NCBI GenBank assembly: GCA_050741915.1
Contig: JBOGEX010000147.1
Location: 1-19,633, forward strand
Direction: 5' to 3'
Length of the DNA stretch: 19,633 nt
Source: JACCTH01 sp050741915
GTDB lineage: Bacteria; Actinomycetota; Acidimicrobiia; Spongiisociales; ZC4RG35
Shown piece after piece: positions 1 through 8,201 of the stretch. The notes beneath the pieces were generated by a model, which saw only the letters and a program-made list of their open reading frames with translations, made no database searches and was not told where the DNA came from. The translations under genes and the position numbers were made by a program. Each line of letters begins with the position of its first letter. Positions within the stretch are counted from its first letter, which is position 1.

Positions 1-691
1 AGAGACGGACCCCCCACTGCGGCCAGTAGTTGCAGACATGGACTTCGATGGCGCTGGCCCCGAGCATGTGACTGGTGGTGAAGCGAAGTTGGTTGTCGAT
101 CACCGCGAGACGGTCAGCGAACCTCGATAACGCCTGCTCGAATTCCATAAAGCCACTATCGGGCGTGCTCCACTTCAATCCGACGACGTTGGGGATGGTC
201 GCCAGGCGCTCCACCATGGCGGTGGACACTCCGTAACTCGTCCAATGGGTGTTGTAGACGATGATCCCCACCTCGGCTGCGTCGGCGGCTGCCTGCACAT
301 ATTCAAAGAAGTCGTCCTCGGTGTGGGCGAAGTAGTACGGGGGCGAGATTTGGATGAGCTCGGCCCCGACCTTTGCGGCGCCAATGGCGAGGTCGACGAG
401 ATCGCGGGTACTGGTGGTCTGGGCTCCCATCACCACCGGGACCCGGCCATCGGCCGCCGCGACCACAGCCTCGGCGACTCGAATCCGTTCCTCCAGGGTC
501 ATCGTCGAAAAATCGCCGGCAGCACCCCCGGCCAGGACCAGGCCCGTGCCGTTTCGAATTCCACCTTCGACGAGAAAGCTCACGTGACGACGGATGGCAG
601 CGAGATCCACTTCCAGGTCGGGTTCCTGAAACATCGTCGGGATCGTGACATAACAACCTCGCACCAAGCTTCTCGCCTGTGCCCACTCCAT
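1..691 (-). CDS. DapA/NanA-superfamily aldolase or dehydratase (partial, C-terminus beyond window)
   Basis: This reading frame stays open from an ATG at 691 to the window edge, giving the first 230 residues of a protein whose family usually has about 290-310. An AGGAGG ribosome site lies just upstream (694-700). The dihydrodipicolinate synthase/N-acetylneuraminate lyase family are (beta/alpha)8 barrels acting on 2-keto acids through a Schiff base. I see the family landmarks: GAQTTSTRD (89-97), the catalytic tyrosine in IIVYNT (Tyr146) and the Schiff-base lysine in VVGLKWS (Lys173), 27 residues apart as expected. It is the last visible gene of the operon, 28 bases after the sialidase-like gene. 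A role as lyase or dehydratase for a keto sugar acid released by that enzyme is inference. True DapA of lysine synthesis is less likely in this setting. Confidence 0.88.
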   Translation of the reverse strand, partial: MEWAQARSLVRGCYVTIPTMFQEPDLEVDLAAIRRHVSFLVEGGIRNGTGLVLAGGAAGDFSTMTLEERIRVAEAVVAAADGRVPVVMGAQTTSTRDLVDLAIGAAKVGAELIQISPPYYFAHTEDDFFEYVQAAADAAEVGIIVYNTHWTSYGVSTAMVERLATIPNVVGLKWSTPDSGFMEFEQALSRFADRLAVIDNQLRFTTSHMLGASAIEVHVCNYWPQWGVRL

Positions 692-719
692 CGCTCCTCC
701 TATTTCTGAGCTGGCGATT

Positions 720-1829
720 TCAAGCCTCAAACCATGATCCCTCGATGCAAATAGCACCGTCGTGCTCGCCGTAATAGACGGTGAAGAGTTTTCCGGGCTC
801 ATACTCGATCACCGCTGGATAGCCCAAGTTCAACCCGTTGTCGCTACCGGCGAGGTCATCTCGGATCAGAAGTTCTTCACCCCACGTCTCGCCTTCGTCA
901 GAGCTGACCGCTGACCTGATGCCGTAGGGCGAGCGCCGGTGCCCGTAAACCATGAGCATGCGACCATCCCCCAGCCGGATGCAATGAGCCGGGTATCCCC
1001 AAAGCGAAAGCCGGCGCGGTGCCGACCAGGTGAATCCGCTGTCGTCGGAATCACTCTGATGGATAAATCCGGTGGATTCTTCCCTCGAAATGAGGAGCAG
1101 ACGTCCCGAGGAGGTGGCGGCGACCGACGGTTCCGAGAACACCAGCCCTGGAAACCTGGCCGCCTCAATGGGTTTGCCCCAGCTCCGTCCCCGATCCTCT
1201 GATCGCACGACGAAATTGGCGGCGAGGGGATCGTGGTCCTGGCTTCCCAATGCCAGCACGACAGTGCCATCGGCTAGCTCGATGGCGCCCTTCGGGCTGA
1301 AGGCACCCAGATACGGGGCGATGTCGATTTGAACCGAGTAGGACCAAGTGACGCCGCCGTCGTCGCTGATGTGGACAAAGGCGCCATCGTCGGCTCGCAG
1401 GTATGGGAACGGATGTCGATCGAGGTCCGACTCGCCTCTAATCGGGACCCATCTCTTCCGGGCGGGATCGAACCAGTAACACCGCTCGAAGGCGGCATCG
1501 TTGAGGCCCTTGCCCTCGTCGATGGGCAACCAGCGGTACTGCCACTGGTTGAGCAGCACCTCGCCGCTGCTGATCTGGGCCAGACCCGGGTTCTCGACGC
1601 CGTGCCACTCCTTCCCGGGGACTTGTACCGGCTCCGACCAACTCTGACCTTGATCCACGGACCTAATGAGAAAGTTGACGAACTCGGGCTCATCGGGTGG
1701 GTGGCGGACGGGAATCCGCGCCGGCCCCGAGCTGAAGGCCACCAGCCAGTCACCATCAGCCAAACGGGTGATGAATGGATGGGAGTTGTAGCGATCGACT
1801 TCTCGAAAGACGATGGATGACGTGTTCAA
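720..1829 (-). CDS. Sialidase-superfamily (BNR/Asp-box) protein, probably cytoplasmic
   Basis: The 369-residue product has five Asp-box repeats of the S-x-D-x-G-x-(T/S)-W type, near residues 57 (SVDQGQSW), 155 (SDDGGVTW), 210 (SEDRGRSW), 261 (SDDSGFTW) and 309 (SSDEGETW). This marks the six-bladed sialidase fold (BNR_2 type). FSEPSV (231-236) and GYPAVIEY (336-343) resemble the regions that carry the catalytic Glu and Tyr in exo-sialidases. The classical N-terminal FRIP motif is absent. No signal peptide or membrane segment is visible, so it probably acts inside the cell on an imported glycoside. The start is TTG, one base after the upstream ATPase stop, so translational coupling is likely. 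The fold is well supported. Hydrolysis of sialic acid itself is not, because related proteins act on other sugars. Confidence 0.85.
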   Translation of the reverse strand: MNTSSIVFREVDRYNSHPFITRLADGDWLVAFSSGPARIPVRHPPDEPEFVNFLIRSVDQGQSWSEPVQVPGKEWHGVENPGLAQISSGEVLLNQWQYRWLPIDEGKGLNDAAFERCYWFDPARKRWVPIRGESDLDRHPFPYLRADDGAFVHISDDGGVTWSYSVQIDIAPYLGAFSPKGAIELADGTVVLALGSQDHDPLAANFVVRSEDRGRSWGKPIEAARFPGLVFSEPSVAATSSGRLLLISREESTGFIHQSDSDDSGFTWSAPRRLSLWGYPAHCIRLGDGRMLMVYGHRRSPYGIRSAVSSDEGETWGEELLIRDDLAGSDNGLNLGYPAVIEYEPGKLFTVYYGEHDGAICIEGSWFEA

Positions 1830-1830
1830 G

Positions 1831-2832
1831 TCAGCTCACGACAACCGATTGACGACGTGCCAGCTCGTCCGCCGGCACCTGGCACCAGATTTCTTGGGTT
1901 TCGCCCAGCCGCTGGTGAGGTGGCGGTTCCCGATCGCATATGTTCTCGAGCCGATGGGGACAGCGAGGCGTGAACGGGCAACCTTCGCGGCGGGGAGGAG
2001 CCGTCGAGGTGACGGTAGGTTCCTGGGCCAGGAGAAGCGGGCCGGTGGGATCCGGTTCGGGCACCGACTCGAGGAGCATGGCTGTGTAAGGCTGGTAGGG
2101 GGGAGCGAAGATCTCCTCGGGCGTGCCCGCCTCCAGAATCCGCCCCAGGTAGAGGACATAGACATGGTGGGCCAGCCACCGCACGATCGCCAGATCATGG
2201 GTGATGAAAAAATAGGCGATCCCTTCGGAGGCCTGCAGCTCGGCCAGCAGCGCCAGGATGTTGGCCTGGACCGACACATCGAGGGCGGAAACCACCTCGT
2301 CGCACACGATCAACTTTGGTTTGGCGGCCAAGGCGCGGGCGATCGCCACCCGCTGCCGTTCGCCGCCGCTGAGCTGGCCGGGGAAGCGGTTCGCATAACC
2401 GGGCGGGAGGTGGACCGCAGCGAGCAACTCCTGAACCCGGCGAGCTCTCGCCGCACCTTTGAGGTCGAAGAACATCTCGAGCGGTCGCCCGAGGATCTGC
2501 GAGATCCGCCGGCGGGGATTGAGCGAGGCGTCGGGATTCTGAAACACGTATTGGATCTGGCGATGGAGCTCTCGGGAGCGGTCCTCGACCGGCATGGTGA
2601 TATCAGTACCTTCGAATCTGACTTGCCCCCGCGAGGGCCGGTGCAAGCCCGCCACGACGCGGGCGATGGTCGTCTTCCCGCTCCCACTCTCACCGACCAA
2701 TGCCACCGTTTCAGCCCGTCGGACCACAAGGGAGGCGTCGAGGACGGTTGGCAGCGGTCGATGGCGGCGGAAAAGCCCGCGGCCGCCATAGGTGACGTCG
2801 ATGTCATCGACTTCCAACAACGGAGCGGTCAT
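1831..2832 (-). CDS. Opp/Dpp-type ABC transporter ATP-binding protein (second ATPase)
   Basis: This 333-residue ATPase powers the importer encoded upstream. It shows Walker A GESGSGKTT (47-55), a Q-loop in YVFQNPDASLNP, the ABC signature LSGGERQRVAIARALA, Walker B LIVCDEVVSALD and the switch histidine in FFITHDLA. After the nucleotide-binding domain comes the oligopeptide-transporter C-terminal region with the CPFTPRC cysteine motif. Walker B has CDEVVSALD rather than the common LDEPTSALD; the catalytic Glu is kept. The frame is open further upstream to 2994, but the ATG at 2832 fits best: it overlaps the preceding stop as ATGA, and the family domain begins at once (LLEVDDIDVTY). It is the OppF/DppF-type partner of the next ATPase. 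Confidence 0.93.
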   Translation of the reverse strand: MTAPLLEVDDIDVTYGGRGLFRRHRPLPTVLDASLVVRRAETVALVGESGSGKTTIARVVAGLHRPSRGQVRFEGTDITMPVEDRSRELHRQIQYVFQNPDASLNPRRRISQILGRPLEMFFDLKGAARARRVQELLAAVHLPPGYANRFPGQLSGGERQRVAIARALAAKPKLIVCDEVVSALDVSVQANILALLAELQASEGIAYFFITHDLAIVRWLAHHVYVLYLGRILEAGTPEEIFAPPYQPYTAMLLESVPEPDPTGPLLLAQEPTVTSTAPPRREGCPFTPRCPHRLENICDREPPPHQRLGETQEIWCQVPADELARRQSVVVS

Positions 2833-3857
2833 GCGGCCCCTGCCGAAGTCTCCGCCTGCGGACGCCGCTGGCCCGAGGCGATCTCTTTCCAGAGCCAGCA
2901 AGCCACCGAGTGACGCTCGCCGGCGGGGCTCAGGCTCTGGGACATTGTGAAACACTCGGGATCGGCATAGTCGCAACGTGGAGCGAAGCGACAACCGGGA
3001 GGAAGCTGGTCCCGCCGCAAGAGCCCGCGGAGTTGCCCAGCACCTCCCGGTGGCACTTTTAGTCGCGGCACCGCGGCGATCAGGCCCTTGGTATAGGGAT
3101 GGCGGGGGTTGGCAAAGAGCTCGGCCGTGGGCGCGGTCTCCACCAGCTCGCCCGCGTACATGACGGCCACCCGATCGCAGATCTGAGCGAGCACTCCGAG
3201 GTTGTGCGTCACGTACAGCATGGCCATACCGTGTTCATCGCGTAGCCGCGCCAGCAACCTGAGGATTCGGGCCTGGGTGGTGACATCGAGGGCGGTGGTG
3301 GGCTCGTCCAAGACCAGCAATTTCGGACGGCAGGCGAGAGCGAGGGCGATAACCACTCGCTGCTGTTGTCCTCCGCTGAGCTGATGGGGATAGCGCTTGA
3401 ACATGGCCAGCGGTTGGGGCAAGCCCACCTGGTCAAACAGCTCGACGGTCCGCGTCTCGGCTGCCCGCCCGCTCGAGGTGACCTCGTGGGCTTCCAGGGC
3501 CTCCACGACCTGGTGGCCGATCCGCATCGATGGGGTCAGGCTGCTGGCCGGGTTTTGGGGCACCATGCAGATGCGCGAACCACGCAGATGGCGGAGCCGG
3601 CGCTCGTCGAGGGTCAGAAGGTCCGTTCCTTCGAAGCGGACCGTTCCCGTCTGTATCCGGCTGCCGGGCCGTTGGTAGGCGAAAAGGGAGTAGGCGGTGG
3701 TTGTCTTCCCGCTGCCTGACTCGCCAGCCAAACCCAGCGTCTCCCCCGGCTCGATCGCAAAGGAAACGTTCTTGACAACATTGGTCCAGCGGCGCCGCTC
3801 CTGGTAGTCGACGGAGAGATCGCCGACTTCAACCACCGCCGAGCTCGAGGTGGTCAC
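2829..3857 (-). CDS. Opp/Dpp-type ABC transporter ATP-binding protein (first ATPase)
   Basis: The 342-residue product is a DppD/OppD-type ATPase. It has Walker A GESGSGKTTT (45-54), signature LSGGQQQRVVIALALA, Walker B LLVLDEPTTALD, switch histidine in YVTHNLG, and the C-terminal peptide-transporter extension with HPYTKGL and a PGCRFAPRC cysteine motif. It would form a heterodimer with the ATPase encoded next, under the two permeases. The start is GTG at 3857, whose GTGA overlaps the upstream permease stop. The downstream gene overlaps in the same way by ATGA. Despite the family name, many members carry oligosaccharides or other small solutes, and the local enzymes favour a sugar-like cargo (inference). 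Confidence 0.93.
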   Translation of the reverse strand: MTTSSSAVVEVGDLSVDYQERRRWTNVVKNVSFAIEPGETLGLAGESGSGKTTTAYSLFAYQRPGSRIQTGTVRFEGTDLLTLDERRLRHLRGSRICMVPQNPASSLTPSMRIGHQVVEALEAHEVTSSGRAAETRTVELFDQVGLPQPLAMFKRYPHQLSGGQQQRVVIALALACRPKLLVLDEPTTALDVTTQARILRLLARLRDEHGMAMLYVTHNLGVLAQICDRVAVMYAGELVETAPTAELFANPRHPYTKGLIAAVPRLKVPPGGAGQLRGLLRRDQLPPGCRFAPRCDYADPECFTMSQSLSPAGERHSVACWLWKEIASGQRRPQAETSAGAA

Positions 3858-4762
3858 ACGTCACGCACCCGCGTCGAACCGAGTCCGACCGCTTCGCTGA
3901 TGGCTTCCGTGAAGAGGCTCAGGGACACCACGAGTGAGGCCAGCGCGAGCGAGGGAGCGAGCACGATCCAGGGGGCGTTGGTGACATAGGGACGGGCCTC
4001 GCTGATCATGAGCCCCCATTCGGGTGTCGGGGGGGCGGCTCCAAACCCGAGAAAGCTGAGCCCGCCGATGAAGAGCACGGCGTAGCCCGTGCGTAGGGAG
4101 AACTCGACGAGCACGGTCGACATCACGTTGGGAAGGACCTCGCGCCGGGCGACCGACCACGCCGACTCTCCCCGCAGGCGGGCGGCCGTGACGAAGTCTT
4201 CGGTGACCACATTGAGTGCCGCGGCCCGGATCACAGTCACGACGCGGAGCGCGAAGAAGAAGGCGACGGTGCCGATCATGATCGCATAGCCCGATCCGAG
4301 GGCGCTCAACAGCAACAACGAAAGAATCAACGGAGGAATGGTGAGAAGGAGGTCAACGACTCGCATCACCGTCTCGTCGACCCAGCTCCGCAGATAGGCG
4401 AGGATCACCCCAAGCGAGGCTCCGACGAGAACTGCTAGTCCGGAAGCAGACAGCGCCAGCGTGAGCACTACCCGCTCCCCGTGGACGACCCGGCTGAACA
4501 CATCTCGTCCGAAGTTGTCGGTTCCCAGCAAGTGGTCGAAGGACAGCGACGAGAAGGGCGGACCTGCCGACAGCTTCACCGGGTCGAAGGGTGCCCAGAG
4601 CGGTCCGGTGATGGCCACGATCAGATGCAGCAGCAGCACCACCGCGGCGACCATGTAGGGAGCGGGCAACGCCCGCATCGTCTCCCAAGCCCGTCGCACT
4701 CCTCCGGAGGCTCGCCGAGTAGCCAGCTCCCCTGTTACCTGCTCCAGCGCGTGCTGTGTCAA
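3854..4762 (-). CDS. Opp/Dpp-type ABC transporter permease (DppC-like)
   Basis: About 302 residues with the usual DppC plan: a short cytoplasmic N-terminus, a first membrane helix (AAVVLLLHLIVAITGPLW), the family sequence HLLGTDNFGRDVFSRVVHG, then five further helices. The cytoplasmic EAA loop that contacts the ATPases is around EDFVTAARLRGE, followed by VLPNVMSTVLVEF. The frame is open far upstream to 5224, but that part is antisense-like, out-of-frame reading through the preceding permease gene. I place the start at TTG 4762, where TTGA overlaps the upstream stop, as at the neighbouring junctions. GTG or ATG codons about 20-30 codons downstream are less convincing alternatives. It pairs with the DppB-like permease to form the channel. 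Confidence 0.9.
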   Translation of the reverse strand: MTQHALEQVTGELATRRASGGVRRAWETMRALPAPYMVAAVVLLLHLIVAITGPLWAPFDPVKLSAGPPFSSLSFDHLLGTDNFGRDVFSRVVHGERVVLTLALSASGLAVLVGASLGVILAYLRSWVDETVMRVVDLLLTIPPLILSLLLLSALGSGYAIMIGTVAFFFALRVVTVIRAAALNVVTEDFVTAARLRGESAWSVARREVLPNVMSTVLVEFSLRTGYAVLFIGGLSFLGFGAAPPTPEWGLMISEARPYVTNAPWIVLAPSLALASLVVSLSLFTEAISEAVGLGSTRVRDV

Positions 4763-5751
4763 GTCGTGCGCAACCGTGGATTGAGGAAGCCGGCGATGAG
4801 GTCGGCTCCCAGGTTGGCGACGATGTAGACGACCGCCAGGATCATGGCGATCGCTTCTATGACCGGAGTGTCGAGAAGCTTGATCGAGTCGATCAACTGG
4901 CGTCCCAGGCCCGGGAAACTGAAGATGACTTCGACCAGCACCACCCCGCCGATCAGCCAGGCCATGTTGAGCACCGTCACCCGGAGGGCCGGCCCGATGG
5001 CGTTGGGGAGAACGTGGCGCCAGATCACTCGCCGCCGCGACAGCCCCTTCAAGGTGGCGAGGCGCACGTAGTCGGACTCCAGAACCGCCATCACGCTGGT
5101 TTGCATCATCCTCACCGCGTAGGCGGTCATCGCCAGGGTGAGGGTCACCGCCGGCAATACCAGCATCGAAACCAGCTGCCCAAAGGACTGGGCATCGTCG
5201 ATCAATGAGAGAGGCGGGAACCACTGCAAAATGACGGCAAAGACCAACAACAAGACGATCCCAATCACAAACTCGGGAATGGCTGTCCCCACGAGAATCA
5301 GAGCCGACAGCCAGGACACCAGCTTGCGGTCGCGGTAGATGGCGGTGACGATCCCCAGGAACAAGCTCAGCGGGACGTAAAGGATCAGTGCGGCCGCAGC
5401 CAGGATCATGGTGTTGTTCAGGCGCGGCAGCACCAGGTCTGCCACCGGCCGAGATTGCCGTCCTCCGGCCGAAGCTACCGACGATGGCAGGGCGGAAACG
5501 AGCGACTCACCCCAATCACCTCGAGCGAAACCGCTGAGCCAACCGACATACCGATCCATCGGCGGCTGGTCAAGCTTGAGAATCTCACGAAGCGCCGTCA
5601 CCCGTTCGGGAGTGGCGTCCTGCCCGAGGAGGCGTGTCGCCGCGTCCCCGGGCAGGAGTTCAACTGCCCAAAAGATGGTGGCGGATACCACCACCATCGT
5701 GACGATCGCCAGCAGCGCCCGCGGCAGCACCAGGCGCAGCACGTACCGCAT
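4759..5751 (-). CDS. Opp/Dpp-type ABC transporter permease (DppB-like)
   Basis: 330 residues with an N-terminal helix (LLAIVTMVVVSATIFWAVEL) followed by LPGDAATRLLGQDATPE, the characteristic start of DppB/OppB permeases. Several further helices follow, then the EAA-type loop ESDYVRLATLKGLSRRR with HVLPNAIGPAL, and the C-terminal FSFPGLGRQLIDSI. The ATG at 5751 lies three bases after the solute-binding protein stop, and the gene overlaps the next permease by four bases. The stretch after GDWGESLVSALPSS (SVASAGGRQSRPVADLV) looks slightly longer than usual between the first periplasmic segment and helix 2. It is the channel partner of the DppC-like permease. Confidence 0.93.
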   Translation of the reverse strand: MRYVLRLVLPRALLAIVTMVVVSATIFWAVELLPGDAATRLLGQDATPERVTALREILKLDQPPMDRYVGWLSGFARGDWGESLVSALPSSVASAGGRQSRPVADLVLPRLNNTMILAAAALILYVPLSLFLGIVTAIYRDRKLVSWLSALILVGTAIPEFVIGIVLLLVFAVILQWFPPLSLIDDAQSFGQLVSMLVLPAVTLTLAMTAYAVRMMQTSVMAVLESDYVRLATLKGLSRRRVIWRHVLPNAIGPALRVTVLNMAWLIGGVVLVEVIFSFPGLGRQLIDSIKLLDTPVIEAIAMILAVVYIVANLGADLIAGFLNPRLRTT

Positions 5752-5754
5752 GGG

Positions 5755-7365
5755 TCAGGCGGTGATGTCCATGTTGAGGAAGTTGTGGAACGGTGTCCCC
5801 GACGGCACCCATCCCCTCACCGAACGCCGGACAGCGTCGATGGTGTTGGTCATGTAGGGGACCAGGTGACCACCCTCGTCGATAATCATCTGCTGCGCCT
5901 GCTGGTACAGGCTGGTCCGCTCACCGACATCAAGCGTGGCCCGGGCCGTCGCCAGCAGCTCATCCCATTCGGGCCGGAACCAGTGGATCTCGTTCCAGGC
6001 GGCATCCGACGCGTAGAGCAAAGCCAGCATCCCGTCCGCCGGGCGGGCGATGTAGGCGCTGACGTACATCGGTTCCTTCAACCACACCGTGTCCCAGTAG
6101 GTATCGGCGGGCCGAATATCCAATTCGATATTGATCCCTGCTTCGGCCGCCTGTTGCTGGTAGACGGTGGCGAAGTCGACAAAACGAGCTTGGACGTCCG
6201 AGACTTTGAGCGATACGTCCAGCCCATCGCCGTACCCCGCCTCAGCCAGAAGCTGTCGCGCCATCTCGAGATCGCGCTCCCGTACTCCCGGAACTCCGTA
6301 CTGGAGAGCGGCCGAGATGGGGATGTCGTTGACCAGGGTTCCATACCCACCGTTGACCAGGTCGAGCATCCCCTGACGATCCATGGCGTATTTCATCGCC
6401 AGCCGCACCCGATTGTCATCGAAGGGAGGCTCGTCGGTCTCCATGGCGATGAGCTCCATGTTCCCCAAAGTCTGCCTGACGATCGTGGTCTCGGCCCCCT
6501 GTTCGAGACCGGCGAGCTCGGTGAACGGCGGATCCTCGATAACGTCCACCTGACCTGCCTGGAGAGCGGCGACTCGAGATGGCGCCTCTGGAATCGAGAT
6601 CAGCTCGAGGACATCGAGCTTTGGAAGACCCTGTTGCCAGTAGTTCGGATTTCGCTCAAACACCGTTGGTGTCTCCCCCGGGGTGAACTCTCGAACGATA
6701 TAGGGTCCGGTCCCGATGGCAGTCGCCGCCAGGTCGGCGTTGGTGGCGCCGTTGGGAACGATATAGGCCTGCCGGAAAATCGTCGCCAGTGGAAAGTCGA
6801 CGTTGGCGCTCTGCAAGGAAAAGCGAACCGTGAGGTCGTCGATGGCCTCCACTCCGTCCGGGTCAAGGCCGGAAAGATTGCCTGCGCCAGGAGAGGCAAC
6901 CGCTGGATCGAGCAGGCGCTGATAGGAGTAGACAACGTCGGCCGCCGTGAGCTGGTCGCCGTTGTGCCAGGCGACACCGGGGCGAAGCTTGAAGGTCCAC
7001 ACGCTGCCGCTGTCGTCGGGCTCCCACGACTCCGCCAGCACCGGTATCGCCCCCAGCGCCTCGTCGAATTGCGCAAGCTGCTCATAAGTAGCCGAGATCA
7101 GCCGACCATCATGCGAGGTGTTGTTGAACGCCGGATCGGCCGTGTCAGCCGACGTGGCCGCACCGCTCATGGCGAACCGAAGTGTCTTTAGTGCGGCTGA
7201 CGACGTAGTTCCAGTCGCCCCCGTCGTTCCCGTGGTGGCTGCAGTGGCGCCTCCTGTGGCGACCGTGGTCGTCGTCGCCGCGGGCGCACAGGCGGCGACT
7301 GCGGCAGCCGCCCCCAGCATTCCGCTCATCTTCAAGAAAGCTCGCCGATCGATGTTGTTGCCCAT
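5755..7365 (-). CDS. ABC transporter solute-binding lipoprotein, SBP_bac_5 family, Tat-type signal
   Basis: 536 residues. The N-terminus carries a twin-arginine signal (RRAFLKM, residues 7-13), a hydrophobic stretch and a lipobox VAAC with Cys26, so the folded protein is probably exported by Tat and lipid-anchored outside the membrane. A Thr/Ala-rich linker follows. The mature part is a family 5 (oligopeptide/nickel type) binding protein: TYEQLAQFDEALGAIPVLAE, WTFKLRPGVAWHNGDQLTAADVVYS, and a C-terminus with YQQAQQMIIDEGGHLVPYM. A GGAGGAAT ribosome site precedes the ATG at 7365, which overlaps the regulator stop as TGATG. It supplies the substrate to the importer encoded directly downstream. 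Ligand identity cannot be read from sequence; neighbours suggest a glycoside or sugar-acid conjugate. Confidence 0.94.
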   Translation of the reverse strand: MGNNIDRRAFLKMSGMLGAAAAVAACAPAATTTTVATGGATAATTGTTGATGTTSSAALKTLRFAMSGAATSADTADPAFNNTSHDGRLISATYEQLAQFDEALGAIPVLAESWEPDDSGSVWTFKLRPGVAWHNGDQLTAADVVYSYQRLLDPAVASPGAGNLSGLDPDGVEAIDDLTVRFSLQSANVDFPLATIFRQAYIVPNGATNADLAATAIGTGPYIVREFTPGETPTVFERNPNYWQQGLPKLDVLELISIPEAPSRVAALQAGQVDVIEDPPFTELAGLEQGAETTIVRQTLGNMELIAMETDEPPFDDNRVRLAMKYAMDRQGMLDLVNGGYGTLVNDIPISAALQYGVPGVRERDLEMARQLLAEAGYGDGLDVSLKVSDVQARFVDFATVYQQQAAEAGINIELDIRPADTYWDTVWLKEPMYVSAYIARPADGMLALLYASDAAWNEIHWFRPEWDELLATARATLDVGERTSLYQQAQQMIIDEGGHLVPYMTNTIDAVRRSVRGWVPSGTPFHNFLNMDITA

Positions 7366-8174
7366 CAGGATTCCTCCATTCCTTTCTCACCGTGCCGTGT
7401 GTCTTGCTGCTCGTATTCAACCCGATGAAGGTCAAGGTCGTGGACCTTCAAAGAAATATGGGCGGCGATCGCCGACGTGCAGACCTCGCGATCGCGGCTC
7501 CGCAGAGCTCCGACGAGTTCCTGGTGGCGTCGGGTGAAGCCCTCGGCCCAGTCGGCGGGAGTCTGCGGATACATGTCGCGCTCGGGCGTCCAGATCAAAA
7601 ACGGAAGTCCCACCAATGCCCAGGTCTGAGATAGATAACGATTCTCGGTCGCCTCGATCAAGGTGGTGTGGAACTTGATGTCGTGCTCGGCGGCTGCCAC
7701 CGGATCGCCCCGGCCGACGGCCTCGTCCATCCGATCAACGATCGAATCGAGTTGGTCGCAAAGTTCTTCCCAGGCCGCCGGCTCCATGGCGTCAAGGATC
7801 TGGGTCACCGCCAGCTGTTCGAGGCTCGTTCTGACCAGGAGCCCGTTGACAACATCGCGGAAATCCACTTCGGCGATATAGGTTCCGTTCTTGGGTCTGC
7901 TCTCGACCAGACCTTGCTGTTCGAGAATCCGGATCGCCTCCCTGATCGGAGTTCGACTCACCCCCAGTTGGGTGGCCAGTTCCTGCTCCGGAATTTTCTG
8001 GCCTGGCCTCAGGCTTCCTTGGATGATGCCGACGCGGATGGCGTTGACGACCCGATCACGAAGGGACCGGACGTCGAGGCGATCGAGTCCAGGACGCTCG
8101 CTCACCACTCGTTTTTCCCTATGTCCCTGCGAGATCTGGTCACTCGAGCCCGGCATGTTGCATGATGGATACAT
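7365..8174 (-). CDS. GntR-family transcriptional regulator, FadR/FCD type
   Basis: About 269 residues. The winged helix-turn-helix is clear: LRDRVVNAIRVGIIQGSLRP, then the recognition region LATQLGVSRTPIREAIRILE and wing LVESRPKNGTY. The C-terminal all-helical FCD domain binds effectors, often with a metal; HDIKFHTTLIEATENRY and a later RRHQELVGAL and AAHISLKVHD supply the usual Asp/His ligands. It is the first gene of the transporter-sialidase operon and overlaps the binding-protein gene, so it most likely controls that operon in response to the imported compound or its keto acid. The start is uncertain: ATG 8174, ATG 8156 or GTG 8105 are possible. A short palindrome at 8163-8176 would favour a later start. 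The frame upstream of 8174 is not family-like. Confidence 0.92.
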   Translation of the reverse strand: MYPSCNMPGSSDQISQGHREKRVVSERPGLDRLDVRSLRDRVVNAIRVGIIQGSLRPGQKIPEQELATQLGVSRTPIREAIRILEQQGLVESRPKNGTYIAEVDFRDVVNGLLVRTSLEQLAVTQILDAMEPAAWEELCDQLDSIVDRMDEAVGRGDPVAAAEHDIKFHTTLIEATENRYLSQTWALVGLPFLIWTPERDMYPQTPADWAEGFTRRHQELVGALRSRDREVCTSAIAAHISLKVHDLDLHRVEYEQQDTRHGEKGMEES

Positions 8175-8176
8175 CA
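8163..8176. promoter_or_regulatory. Candidate operator, inverted repeat TGATG-N4-CATCA
   Basis: Five-base arms, perfectly paired, separated by GATA, lie in the gap between the GntR regulator and the divergent hydrolase, at the likely -35 region of the latter. Position is the main argument; such a short repeat can occur by chance. Confidence 0.25.
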
Positions 8177-8201
8177 CACCACGATTCTCGTCAAGTATAT
8201 T
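8173..8201 (+). promoter_or_regulatory. Candidate promoter of the alpha/beta hydrolase gene
   Basis: ATCACA (8173-8178, 4 of 6 matches to TTGACA) and TATATT (8196-8201, 5 of 6 to TATAAT) are 17 bases apart. They are followed by an AGGAGG ribosome site at 8228-8233 and the GTG start at 8240. The spacing is consistent with a sigma-70-type promoter. No experimental support. Confidence 0.35.

Noticed and set aside
245..709. Open frames on both strands over the first 700 bases
   Set aside because: The aldolase frame running off the left edge has catalytic residues and a ribosome site; the others are shadows.
1813..2913. A 366-codon plus-strand open frame opposite the ATPase gene
   Set aside because: Antisense shadow of a gene with complete ABC ATPase motifs; no family resemblance.
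4763..5224. Long N-terminal extension of the DppC-like permease
   Set aside because: The extension reads through the DppB-like gene out of frame and has no family similarity; the TTGA overlap start fits.
5455..7191. A 578-codon open frame on the plus strand opposite the binding-protein and permease genes
   Set aside because: It is antisense to clear transporter genes, has no recognisable domain, and long antisense frames are common in high-GC DNA.
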